Shown here piece after piece: positions 40,999-52,806 of a stretch of 64,000 bases of DNA. Position 1 is the stretch's first letter. Every line of letters starts with the position of its first letter. The notes beneath the pieces were generated by a model. That model did no database searches. It had not been told where the DNA came from and saw nothing but the letters and a program-made list of their open reading frames with translations. Both the position numbers and the translations under genes were made by a program. Source of the stretch: Planctomycetota bacterium (lineage in GTDB: Bacteria > Planctomycetota > UBA1135 > UBA2386); the NCBI GenBank assembly GCA_027621295.1, contig JAQCBR010000004.1, forward strand, positions 1-64,000, read 5' to 3'.

Positions 40999-42327
40999 AT
41001 GACGTCCGGACAGGTTCTGAAGCGCGGCCAGTTGCTGCAGGTCGAGATCGAGGAGCTCGCCGACGGCGGCGACGGCATGGTGCGCATCGGCGGCATGCCG
41101 ACCTTCGTCTCGGGCGCCCTCCCCGGCGAGCAGGTGACGATCCGTGTGGCCGCAGTCCACGAGGCACACGCGCGTGGGGACCTGGAGTCGATCGACCGAC
41201 GGAGCCCGCACCGCACGGACCCGGCCTGTGCGCACTTCGGAACCTGCTCCGGGTGCAGGGTCCAGCACCTCGACGGCGAGCTGCGCGCCCAGCTGAAGAC
41301 CGACCGACTCCGCCACGCTCTGCGCCGCCACGTGAAGGCCACGCTGCCCGAGATTCCGGACGTGCAGGTGATCGCAGACGCGCGCGGCCAGCGATGCCGA
41401 CTCCTGATGCGCGCCACCGGCGGGGACCGCGGCCCGCGCTTCGGCCTCGTCGACATGCGGCGGCACGTGCTGCCGATCGATGCGTGCCCGGCCGCCCGCC
41501 CCGAGGCGGTCGCCGTCGCCCAGGCGGTCGCGCGCGAAGCGCACGACCGCGACCTGAGGGCGCTACGTGGCTACGTGGTACACGCATCCCATGACGGGCA
41601 GCTGGTACACGCGACGCTGATCGCCGAGACCGGCCGGCTCCCCCACGCGCAGCGCCTCGCCGAGGCGGCGCAGGCTGTCGGCGCGACGGGACTCTCACTC
41701 AACGTCCACGAGGGACGCGAGAGCCGGATCTTCGGCAAGCGGACGACGGCGCTCTGGGGCCGCTCGTTCCTGACCGACCGGATCGGCGACCTGCCGATCC
41801 GCGTGTCGGCGACGACGTGGTTCGAACCCACGCACGCGGGCGCGCTGTCGATCGGAGAGGCCGTCGCGCGGGCGGCTGGACCCGAGGGCAAGGTGATCGA
41901 CCTCTACTCGGGCGGCGGTGCGCTCGCACTGCGCCTCGCCCGGGCCGGCTGCGAGGTCGTCGCGGTCGAATCGAGCGCCCAGGCGATCCACGATGCGGAG
42001 TGCTCGGCCTCGGACATCGGCGTGACGATCCGCTTCGTCCACGACCGCGTCGAGAAGCAGGTCCTCGCGCTGGAGCGCTTCCGACCGGACGTCGTCGTCC
42101 TCGACCCGCCGGCGGCCGGCCTCGTCGAGGAGATCGTCGGCGGCGTCGCGCGCGTGCTCGCTCCGTCGCGCGTCGTGATGGTCGGTCGCGATGCTGGCAC
42201 GCTCGGGCGCGACGTCGGCGCGTTCGTCGGCTTCGGATACCGCGTGACCGAAGTCGTGCCGGTCGACCACGATCCGTTCGGCAGGGACGTGGCCGCCGTC
42301 GTCACGCTGGACCACGGCGAAGGCTGA
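40999..42327 (+). CDS. TrmA/RlmD-family RNA methyltransferase-like protein lacking catalytic residues
   Basis: A 442-aa protein with the architecture of 5-methyluridine RNA methyltransferases. It has an N-terminal TRAM domain (residues 8-65), four iron-sulfur cysteines (Cys77, 83, 86 and about 163), and a SAM-binding domain with VIDLYSGGGALAL. The catalytic loop, SCxPxTLxRD in active enzymes, reads VGRDAGTLGRD (residues 395-405), so the nucleophilic Cys is absent. DPPAAGL replaces DPPRxGL, the FxQ motif reads WFEPT, and the C-terminal base Glu is not in place. It could be a non-catalytic RNA-binding derivative or use a different mechanism. Confidence 0.82.
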   Translation: MTSGQVLKRGQLLQVEIEELADGGDGMVRIGGMPTFVSGALPGEQVTIRVAAVHEAHARGDLESIDRRSPHRTDPACAHFGTCSGCRVQHLDGELRAQLKTDRLRHALRRHVKATLPEIPDVQVIADARGQRCRLLMRATGGDRGPRFGLVDMRRHVLPIDACPAARPEAVAVAQAVAREAHDRDLRALRGYVVHASHDGQLVHATLIAETGRLPHAQRLAEAAQAVGATGLSLNVHEGRESRIFGKRTTALWGRSFLTDRIGDLPIRVSATTWFEPTHAGALSIGEAVARAAGPEGKVIDLYSGGGALALRLARAGCEVVAVESSAQAIHDAECSASDIGVTIRFVHDRVEKQVLALERFRPDVVVLDPPAAGLVEEIVGGVARVLAPSRVVMVGRDAGTLGRDVGAFVGFGYRVTEVVPVDHDPFGRDVAAVVTLDHGEG

Positions 42328-42354
42328 CCGGGCCCAGACCCAGCCAGCTGCGCC

Positions 42355-42417
42355 TCAGCTGTCCGTGAGGAGCCTTCAGCTACCTGCGAAGAGCCTTCAG
42401 CCGTCCGCGAGGAGCCC
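42355..42417. repeat. Three tandem 21-bp repeats at the end of the TlpA-like selenoprotein gene
   Basis: Three imperfect 21-bp units (42355-42375, 42376-42396, 42397-42417) of the type TCAGC-N6-CGAGGAGCCT. The third unit encodes the last residues of the TlpA-like protein (GLLADG) and its TGA. Because 21 is a multiple of three, read in the gene's direction each unit ends in an in-frame TGA, so three TGA stops follow each other at 7-codon intervals. Confidence 0.85.
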
Positions 42418-43386
42418 GGCGAGGTGGGACGCGCGCGCAGCGGCCTTCGTGCCGGCGTGCTTCTCGGCGAGCTTGGTCAGCGCGCGCGGCGGCACCGCGT
42501 CGTCGCCCTTCGCGAACAGCACCGACTCGAGCTTGCGGAGCGCCTTCTCGGCCTTCCGTTCTTCCTCCAGCGCATCGTCCTCGAGGCGATCCCGCAGCGG
42601 CTCGACCAGCGCCTCGAGCGCATCGCTGCCGTCGACCGCCTTCTCGAATTCGTCGAGCAGGTCTTCGGCACGGAGGTAGCTGCCTTCGTCGATGAGCCTG
42701 CCGATGCGGGCAGCTGATGCGCTGGCTCGACCGGACGCGTCGGCCGCGAGGGCTCGCGCCGCAGCAGCGAGCTCCGCATCCTCGGTCTTCTGGATCAGCT
42801 TCTCGGCTTCGGTCGCCGCCGATCCGAACCCGCCGCGCAGCAGGTCGCGCGCCGCATCCTTCAGATCCTTGGGAGCGTCCTCGGGCCCGCGGCGGATCTT
42901 CTGGACCTCGGCGGCGATCGCTTCCTCCATCTGGGACGCGAGCCGGATCGAGCTGCCCTCGAGGATCGGACGGCCATCCACATCCAGCAGCACGAAGCTC
43001 GGCAGGCCGCTGCTCGTGTTGCGGACGGGTCGTTCACTGGTCCAGAGGGCCTTCCCACCGAACCACTTCCGCTCGAGCCCGTAGCGCTCGATCTCCTCGG
43101 CGCCGTGTCCCTGGGACTCGACGAAGATCACCTGGAGCGCGTCGCCGAACTCTTCCTGGAGCTTGATCGCCATCGGCACGGATGACGAGATGCAGGGGCC
43201 TCAACGTCTGCCCCAGAACTCGATGAGGACCGGGCGCCCCCGCAGATCGGAAAGCCGGGAGACCCCGTCGAGGTGGAGCGATCGGGACTGGAACTGGAAC
43301 TCGGCCGGCTTCGCGGCCGCCCCGTCCTGGCACGGTGCGACGACGCTGGCCAGCAGGCCGATCGCCGAGGTGAGGTGGATACGCAT
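42397..43386 (-). CDS. TlpA-like thioredoxin-family selenoprotein (UGPC active site), exported
   Basis: One 329-residue frame interrupted only by TGA at 43203..43201 (residue 62). The first part carries a signal peptide (about 1-18) and the redoxin start LSDLRGRPVLIEFWGRR. After the TGA the frame continues GPCISSSVPMAIKLQEEFGD, the exact continuation of a FWxxWCGPC motif, so the protein has U62-G-P-C65. A cis-Pro loop (SGLPSFVLLDVDG, near residue 124) completes the thioredoxin fold. The C-terminal ~200 residues are helical, highly charged and of unknown role. A SECIS-like hairpin follows the TGA. A normal caller would give a 61-aa fragment and a separate 260-aa protein starting at a GTG (43179). 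Likely function: periplasmic disulfide reduction, possibly fed by the DsbD-like selenoprotein. Confidence 0.88.
43167..43188 (-). promoter_or_regulatory. Putative bacterial SECIS element of the TlpA-like gene
   Basis: Read on the minus strand, an 8-bp stem TCGTCATC/GATGGCGA (one G-U pair) closes a 6-nt loop CGTGCC. It starts 12 nt after the TGA; the loop begins 20 nt after it and has G at its second position. This fits the bacterial SECIS rules for distance, stem length and loop. Confidence 0.75.
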
Positions 43387-43492
43387 GTTCGAATCGTGGA
43401 CGGCGGGAGGTTCCCCGCGGCGCCCGGCAGGGTAGCCGAACCGCGCCGCGACCTGTCGGGATCCTCTTCCATCCGGCTAGCATCCGCACCTG

Positions 43493-44017
43493 ATGTCCGT
43501 CACACCGAAGCGCATCGCCCTGATCTCGACCGGCGGCACGATCGAGAAGACCTACGACGAGCTCCAGGGGGTGCTGCAGAACCAGGTCAGCAACCTGGAC
43601 GTGCTGCTCGCGTCGCTGCGCCTCGAGGGGGTCGAACTGGTCCGGGTGTCCCTGATGAACAAGGACAGCCTGGAGATGACCGACGGTGACCACCAGCTGA
43701 TCGCCGAGACCGTGGGCAGCATGGCGGCCCATCACGACGGCGTCGTCGTCGTCCACGGCACAGACCGTCTCGCGGAGACCGGCGAGCGCATCGTCTCGGT
43801 GCTGGGCACGCCGCGGGTCCCCGTCGTCCTGACCGGTGCGATGCGCCCGTTCGTGATGCGCAACACCGATGCGACCCAGAACCTGACGGAGGCCCTGGTC
43901 GCGGTCCAGATCTGCACGCCCGGCGTCTACGTGGCGATGCACAACCAGGTGCTTCGCTTCCCCGGCGTGACGAAGGACCGGACGCGCATGACGTTCACAC
44001 GCTCCGGTCCTGCGTGA
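43493..44017 (+). CDS. Short (single-domain) asparaginase-like protein
   Basis: A 174-aa protein matching the N-terminal domain of L-asparaginase. It has the first catalytic Thr in STGGTIEKTYDE (near residue 15), the second Thr-Asp pair in VVVHGTDRLAETG (near residue 85) and the TGAMRPF segment with Arg in place of the more usual Gln-Asp region. The C-terminal domain of the 330-aa enzymes is missing. Similar one-domain versions are common in bacteria, so this is probably a complete gene rather than a truncation. Asparagine hydrolysis is inferred. Confidence 0.82.
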   Translation: MSVTPKRIALISTGGTIEKTYDELQGVLQNQVSNLDVLLASLRLEGVELVRVSLMNKDSLEMTDGDHQLIAETVGSMAAHHDGVVVVHGTDRLAETGERIVSVLGTPRVPVVLTGAMRPFVMRNTDATQNLTEALVAVQICTPGVYVAMHNQVLRFPGVTKDRTRMTFTRSGPA

Positions 44018-44119
44018 CGGGGTCGTGACCCTCGCGGGTCGCGCGCACTCAGCCGACCCTCGAACGACCGACGGGCTGCGACCAGTCTCGGCCGCAGCCC
44101 ACCCGTCGACCGTCACGGA

Positions 44120-46609
44120 TCACGGCAGGATCGCCTGCAGCTGCGCGCGCGTCGCCGCGATGATCTCGGTCACCCAGCCCGGGTTGTGGACACCACCGCT
44201 CTGGTCGTTGTGGATCAGGAAGTAGTTCCACTGCGCCTTGGCCAGGATCTCGTCGTTGGTCGAGAACCCGTTCGCGAGCAGCGTGCCCGCCGGCGTCCCC
44301 AGGTCGAGGATGGCGGTATCGCTGTTCAGGCGGCAGTGACTCACGTGGATCAGGCCAGCGCCGTTGTCGACGTCGATGTCCATCGCAGCCCTGCCGTGTG
44401 ACTCGGTCAGATGGACCTCGCCGACGACCGAGGTCGCACCGATCACCATCGTGACGGGGTTGCCGGCCAGATCGCTGCCCGACACCCGGACCTCACGACC
44501 CGCGGCGACGTGCATCGCGATCTCTGCACGCAGAGCGTCGACGTAGAGCAGCTCGACGTCGTGGAGAGCGCGCTCGGTGTTCGCGATCAGCGAGGCTGGA
44601 TCGAAGCCACCGTGGCATGCGGTGCACGCTTCGGCCGTCGCGGTGAACGAGTGGTTCGTCCCGCTCAGGTTGTAGCTGAGGTCCGCAGGCGGAGGCGTCC
44701 TGGCCACGTGGCAGCTCGCGCAGGTGTCCTCGATGAGCGAGTGCGGCCCGCGGACACCCGTGGTCACGAAGAACGCGTTGTAGCCGAGGAGCACGTCGCT
44801 CTGTGCGCCACCGTGCGGCGCGCGGTCCGGAGTCGAGGTGATGACCTCGTCCGCCTCACCACGCCGGGTGTTGTGGCAGACGATGCACTGTGCGCCCTTG
44901 CCGACGCCGATCGCGGTGAAGCCACCGAGCAGCTCCGGCGTGTCGCCCTCGAGCCGCATCGTCACGTCGTTCTCGTTGCCGGAGCGCGTGCCGACGTTGT
45001 GCGGATCGTGGCAGACCACACAGGTGATCGGCTGGGCCTCGTTGGGATCGACGCTGCTGCCGCGGAAGTCGGCCTCGTAGCCGTTGTTCGCCCACTCCAG
45101 GAAGCCCTGGGCGGTGTGGCACTTCGCGCAGCTGCCGCTGGTCTGGCTGATCGCCACTTCGAAGTTGCCGTGCCCACTCTCCAGCCACTGCTGGTAGCGG
45201 GCGTGCCGCGGCGGCTCGCCGTGACAGGTCGCGCAGACGCCGGCCGACACGCTGATCCGTTTGTCGCCCAGCGTGTGGGCACTGCCCGGACCGGTCGGGC
45301 CGTGACAGCTGTCACACTGGACGTTGGCCATCGCCGCCTGGTCCGGCCAGTTCGCGATCACGTCCGCCCAGTTGTCCGGGTCCGGATGGCTCTGCCCACC
45401 GGGGAACATCTCGTCGAGGAACGCGGCGTAGTTGCTCGTGCTGTCGAAGCCGTCCTTGTGGTAGCCGACCGTGTGGCACGCGAAGCAGTCCGGCCCATAG
45501 TGCCCACCCTCGTTGATCATGTTCGTGAAGATGTGCGCGTGACCCGTCGCCGACCAATCGGCGAACTTGTCCGCGTGGATCGTCGCGTGGCACGCGGTCT
45601 GGCACATCGTCTGGGGTAGCCCGTTGGCGTCCTGGCCCTCGATGGCGCCCCACCACTCGCCCGCACTGACCGCGATCGAGACCGCGGCTGTCGACTCGGT
45701 GATGACGTATTCGCCGATCGCATCCGGTACGAACCACGGGAACCGCGTGTTCGCGTCCATCAACGTCGCGGTCGATGCCGCAGGACCGCTGAGCTGCCAG
45801 GTGTAGGCCGACTGGATCGCGCCACCCACGAGGACCGGCACTCCGACCGGCAGGTTGCGCAGACCCGTGCTCCAGTCCGCGAAGTCCAGGTGCGCGTGCA
45901 CGTCGACGCTCTGCGTGTAGTTCCCGCTCGTCGTCGCGACCTCACACTGGAACGTGACGCTCGCAGCACGCTCGAACGCATAGGGATCGACCGCGAGGAC
46001 CTCGAAGCGGTCCTGGACCGGCAGGTAGCCGGTGAGCACGCGCTTGTATTCCGTGCGATCACCGAGCGTGATGTCCACGGTGTCCAGGTCCACGCCGATG
46101 AGACTCGCCTGGGCCGAGTTGGTCTGGGTCCACGTGAAGCCGAGGACGGTCGAGCCATCCATCGGACGCACGTTGGCCGACAGCTCGAACTGCTCACCAG
46201 GAGCTGCGTCACCCGGCGCTCCGGAGATGTCGATCAGAACCATCGCGACCGGCTGGAGACCGAAGTCGAAGGTCTGCTCGACGGCCGCCAGCACCGAGAC
46301 GCCGTGGTCGACCGCATCGAAGTCGTCGGCCGAAACCGTCAGTTCGTAGGTCCCGACCGGCAGTTCGGCCGAGTAGGCGCCGTCCGCGTCGGTCGTGATC
46401 TGGATACCCGGCAGAGCAGGAGAGAGGGTGATCGTCGCGCCCGCGATCGGCGCGTCGGCGTTCGCCGCGTTCGTCACTCGCCCCAGGATCGTGCCCTTGC
46501 TGACGCCCGGCACACCCTGTGAGCCGTCGTCGCCCGAGCATCCTGCAAGCATCAACGCGACCACGAGCAGCCCAGGATGCAGGCCGTGCCCGAAGGACTT
46601 GAGACTCAT
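44120..46609 (-). CDS. Multiheme c-type cytochrome lipoprotein with N-terminal carboxypeptidase-like domain
   Basis: An 829-aa exported protein. The ATG at 46609 is preceded by a good ribosome-binding site (GAGGTGG, 46615-46621), and a lipoprotein signal ends LAGCSGDD. Residues about 40-120 form a carboxypeptidase-regulatory-like beta domain (GRVTNAANADAPIAGATITL), followed by further beta domains. The heme part holds eight CxxCH motifs (CFACH, CDSCH, CATCH, CAKCH, CVVCH, CIVCH, CASCH, CTACH) plus one CQTACH (C-x3-C-H). Scattered His residues can serve as distal ligands. Likely role: periplasmic or outer-surface electron transfer; the redox partner is unknown. Confidence 0.88.
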   Translation of the reverse strand: MSLKSFGHGLHPGLLVVALMLAGCSGDDGSQGVPGVSKGTILGRVTNAANADAPIAGATITLSPALPGIQITTDADGAYSAELPVGTYELTVSADDFDAVDHGVSVLAAVEQTFDFGLQPVAMVLIDISGAPGDAAPGEQFELSANVRPMDGSTVLGFTWTQTNSAQASLIGVDLDTVDITLGDRTEYKRVLTGYLPVQDRFEVLAVDPYAFERAASVTFQCEVATTSGNYTQSVDVHAHLDFADWSTGLRNLPVGVPVLVGGAIQSAYTWQLSGPAASTATLMDANTRFPWFVPDAIGEYVITESTAAVSIAVSAGEWWGAIEGQDANGLPQTMCQTACHATIHADKFADWSATGHAHIFTNMINEGGHYGPDCFACHTVGYHKDGFDSTSNYAAFLDEMFPGGQSHPDPDNWADVIANWPDQAAMANVQCDSCHGPTGPGSAHTLGDKRISVSAGVCATCHGEPPRHARYQQWLESGHGNFEVAISQTSGSCAKCHTAQGFLEWANNGYEADFRGSSVDPNEAQPITCVVCHDPHNVGTRSGNENDVTMRLEGDTPELLGGFTAIGVGKGAQCIVCHNTRRGEADEVITSTPDRAPHGGAQSDVLLGYNAFFVTTGVRGPHSLIEDTCASCHVARTPPPADLSYNLSGTNHSFTATAEACTACHGGFDPASLIANTERALHDVELLYVDALRAEIAMHVAAGREVRVSGSDLAGNPVTMVIGATSVVGEVHLTESHGRAAMDIDVDNGAGLIHVSHCRLNSDTAILDLGTPAGTLLANGFSTNDEILAKAQWNYFLIHNDQSGGVHNPGWVTEIIAATRAQLQAILP

Positions 46610-46777
46610 CGTTTCCACCTCGTTCACGATGGGATGGGAGGGACGTCGCGAGCCGGAGACCGAGTCCCAGGCTTCGCATGTGTCCGAACCCGACGAGCGC
46701 CGTCTTGTTTCCGGTGCGGTGCTCCCAGCTGGACCGGAAACACCCGTTCCGGGCAATTCCGTGCGGCGACCCGGCTT

Positions 46778-46801
46778 CGGTATCGAGCCAGCTCGATACC
46801 G
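46778..46801. terminator. 10-bp perfect stem-loop between two minus-strand genes
   Basis: CGGTATCGAG / CTCGATACCG with a CCAG tetraloop. It lies 14 bp past the stop of the 46816..47559 gene and upstream of the cytochrome gene. No T-run follows, so it may be a factor-dependent terminator, an mRNA stabiliser or an operator for the cytochrome gene. Confidence 0.5.
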
Positions 46802-46815
46802 GGCTGCCTTCACGG

Positions 46816-47559
46816 TCAGCCCTCGACCCGCTCCAGGCAGACCCGCGCGAAGCGCGAAGAGCCGAGTCGCACCGTCCGGGTCTGGAAACCGGGGAGCGCC
46901 GCCTGGACCTGCGACCAGTCGCCGACGCCTCCGCCCACGTCGAACACGCCGCCGCGATCGGTCTCGACCGCCGTCGCCGCGTCGAGCTCATCGCCATCGG
47001 GACCCCGCCGCCACGGAGTGATGCGCACACCGGCGAGCGGTCGCCCCTCCGGGTCGACGACCTCGCCGCGGAGCCGGGGAGACCGGACGACCGCGACGTC
47101 ATGGAGCCGCACCTCGCCCTCGGAGAGGTGCTCGACGAAGACCGACACCGTTGCGAAGTCAGGGCCGCGCGCGAGGAGCTGCCACGTCCCCGGCCCCAGT
47201 CCGCCGAGCGCGAACGCCCCTCCGGGCCCCACCTCCCCGCTTCGGGCAGGCCTCCCCCCGCCGCGGACCGTCACCGTTCCACGATCGACCGTGCGTCCGT
47301 CGGCGCTGCGGAGGAAGCCGCGGATGGATGCTGGCCGCGGGCCGAGCAGCTCCCGGGATGACGGCGGCAGGACACCCGCGTGCTCGCCCCATGCCTCCAC
47401 GCGCCCGCTCGGGCTCGACGGCGCGATGTCCGACACGGGCGTCACCGAGACCGGAACGTCACGGCGATCCTCCCCAGCCGCCACCCCGAGCGCGACCAGA
47501 CCGAGGACCAGGACCAGCGCGAGGGCCAGCAGGGACGTGCTTTCGGCGCGCCACGGCAT
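46816..47559 (-). CDS. Membrane-anchored carboxypeptidase-regulatory-like domain protein
   Basis: A 247-aa protein with an N-terminal hydrophobic helix (residues about 8-30, MPWRAESTSLLALALV start) and two beta-sandwich repeats of the carboxypeptidase-regulatory/Ig-like kind. The first is RGFLRSADGRTVDRGTVTVRGGG and the second RGEVVDPEGRPLAGVRITPW. Such proteins are common at planctomycete cell surfaces; function unknown. The start at 47559 precedes the helix directly; the frame is open another 150 bp but with Arg/Ser-rich sequence. Confidence 0.72.
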   Translation of the reverse strand: MPWRAESTSLLALALVLVLGLVALGVAAGEDRRDVPVSVTPVSDIAPSSPSGRVEAWGEHAGVLPPSSRELLGPRPASIRGFLRSADGRTVDRGTVTVRGGGRPARSGEVGPGGAFALGGLGPGTWQLLARGPDFATVSVFVEHLSEGEVRLHDVAVVRSPRLRGEVVDPEGRPLAGVRITPWRRGPDGDELDAATAVETDRGGVFDVGGGVGDWSQVQAALPGFQTRTVRLGSSRFARVCLERVEG

Positions 47560-47614
47560 CGCCCGCCCAACGCTGCGATCTCGCGACTGTTTCGCAACGG
47601 CTGGCGAGGCGGGA

Positions 47615-51314
<3,700 letters not shown>

Positions 51315-51322
<8 letters not shown>

Positions 51323-52298
51323 CCTCGGTCGGGGTCTCGGGGCGGTGTGCGGCGGCGATGAAGGTCGAAGGCAGATCGCGCGCCTCGGGATCGGGCACGT
51401 GGATCTGGATGTCGATCTCGGAGAGGCCGGCGTGTGCGAGCCAGCCCCGGACGCGGGCCGGCGCGAAGCCCGGCCAGAGCATCCCCAGGTCCTTGCGCAT
51501 CCACTCGCGGTCGCGCGGGCGCTCTTCGTCGTCGTGGACGAAGTCGACGATCACGACACGGCCACCCGGGCGGACCGAGCGAGCCATCTCGCGGACCGCT
51601 TCCGCGGGCGACGCGACGTAGTGGAGGACCATGTGCGCGAGCGCCGCGTCGACTTCTCCATCGGCGAGCGGCAGCGAGGTCGCGTCGCCCTTCCGGAGTT
51701 CGACGTTGTCGATCTGCTCGCTGCGCAGCTTGCTCTCGGCCGAGCCCAGCATCCGGTCCGAGTGGTCGATCGCGATCACGCGGACGCCGGCCCGCGCGAG
51801 TTCGGTCGCGAGGATGCCCGTGCCGGTGCCGATGTCGGCGACCCGCATGCCGCGAGGGATCAGCTTGCCGATCGCCCGCGCACGCTGGACGTCGTCGTGG
51901 AACACGCGGCGGAGCTTGTCCCACTCGGGTCCGACCGCGTCGAACCACGCACGGTTCCGGAGCGCACGCTCCTCGAGGAGCGTCTGAAGCGCCTGGCGAT
52001 CCTGGCAGGCCTGGGGATCGTCGCGGAGCGCTTCGCGCGTCAACTCCCAGGCCTTCGCCCAGGCTCCTTCCCGCGGCGGCTCGAAGCGCGAGTGGCTGAA
52101 CGTCCCCTCGCGCCGTTCGCGGAGGAGGTCCGCCTCACGCAGGATCGCGAGGTGCCGCGAGACCGTGGACTGCGCGAGACCGAGCAGGCGAACGAGGTCC
52201 TGGACCGCGAGTTCCTCGACCTCGAGGAGCGCGAGGATCCGGACCCGGGTCGGGTCGTTCAGGGTCCGGAAGACCCGCTGCAGGGCGTCCACGGTCAT
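51315..52298 (-). CDS. ArsR-family regulator fused to a SAM methyltransferase domain (SahR-like)
   Basis: A 327-aa protein. Residues 1-85 form an ArsR winged helix ([34 protein letters not shown]) without the metal-binding Cys motif. Residues about 130-310 form a class I methyltransferase domain ([44 protein letters not shown]). This fusion next to methionine-cycle genes matches the SahR type of regulator, which senses S-adenosylhomocysteine or SAM. Here it heads the operon with metH, and a palindrome sits 17 bp upstream of its start, suggesting autoregulation. Ligand and role are inferred. Confidence 0.88.
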
Positions 52299-52315
52299 GG
52301 GCGGCCGGAGACTCT

Positions 52316-52339
52316 ATCCAAATATCCGGATGCGTGGAT
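52316..52339. promoter_or_regulatory. 24-bp palindromic operator candidate upstream of the sahR-like/metH operon
   Basis: ATCC-N4-ATCCGGAT-N4-GGAT, a symmetrical site with a perfect 8-bp centre and matching outer half-sites, 17 bp upstream of the ATG at 52298. ArsR-family repressors bind such inverted repeats over their own promoter. The AT-rich surroundings also fit a promoter. Binding by the adjacent regulator is inferred. Confidence 0.6.
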
Positions 52340-52584
52340 GCAGTTTTCGCCGACACGGCAGGAGACCGGGCTGGGCGATCGATGCGAGAGGCGTATCCAC
52401 GGCAGCCGGCCCCGCGGCAGACCCCTGGACCGAGCCGCAACATGGCGAATCGGCCCTCGGTCCGCGCCACACGGGAGTTGGCCGTCACGAGCGTCTACGG
52501 CTCGGAGGCCCGCGGGGCAGGCTGTGACGACCTCGGGTCGATCACAGCCTGCCGGGACGATCCGTCAGGACCGTCGGGAGGCGT

Positions 52585-52657
52585 TGGAGACGAGGGGAGT
52601 CGAACCCCTGACCTCAGCATTGCGAACGCTGCGCTCTACCAACTGAGCTACGTCCCC
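52585..52657 (-). tRNA. tRNA-Ala (anticodon CGC)
   Basis: 73-nt cloverleaf on the minus strand. The acceptor GGGGACG/CGTCTCC contains the G3-U70 pair that identifies alanine tRNAs. The D arm has AGCTCAGTTGGTAGAGC and the T arm GGTTCGACTCC. The anticodon loop TTCGCAA gives CGC, reading GCG. CCA is not encoded. No other RNA gene was seen. Confidence 0.97.
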
Positions 52658-52806
52658 ACAGCAAGCGGGCCGGGGAATCTAGCAACCGCAGCTCGGAATG
52701 GAAGGCCCGCAGGCCGGAATTCGCGCGCTCGATCCGGCCGAGAGCGCGCGTCCCGGATCGATCCCCGCCCCGCAAAAGTCCGGTCTCGGCGGTTCCCGAT
52801 GGACAC

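Noticed and set aside
42397-43179. A separate 260-aa gene starting at GTG 43179
   Set aside because: It would begin inside a thioredoxin fold right after the active site; the upstream signal peptide and first strand lie in the same frame before the TGA.
43493-44017. Short asparaginase as a truncated gene
   Set aside because: Single-domain asparaginase-like proteins of 160-175 aa are a known group, the catalytic Thr residues are intact and no remnant of a second domain follows.
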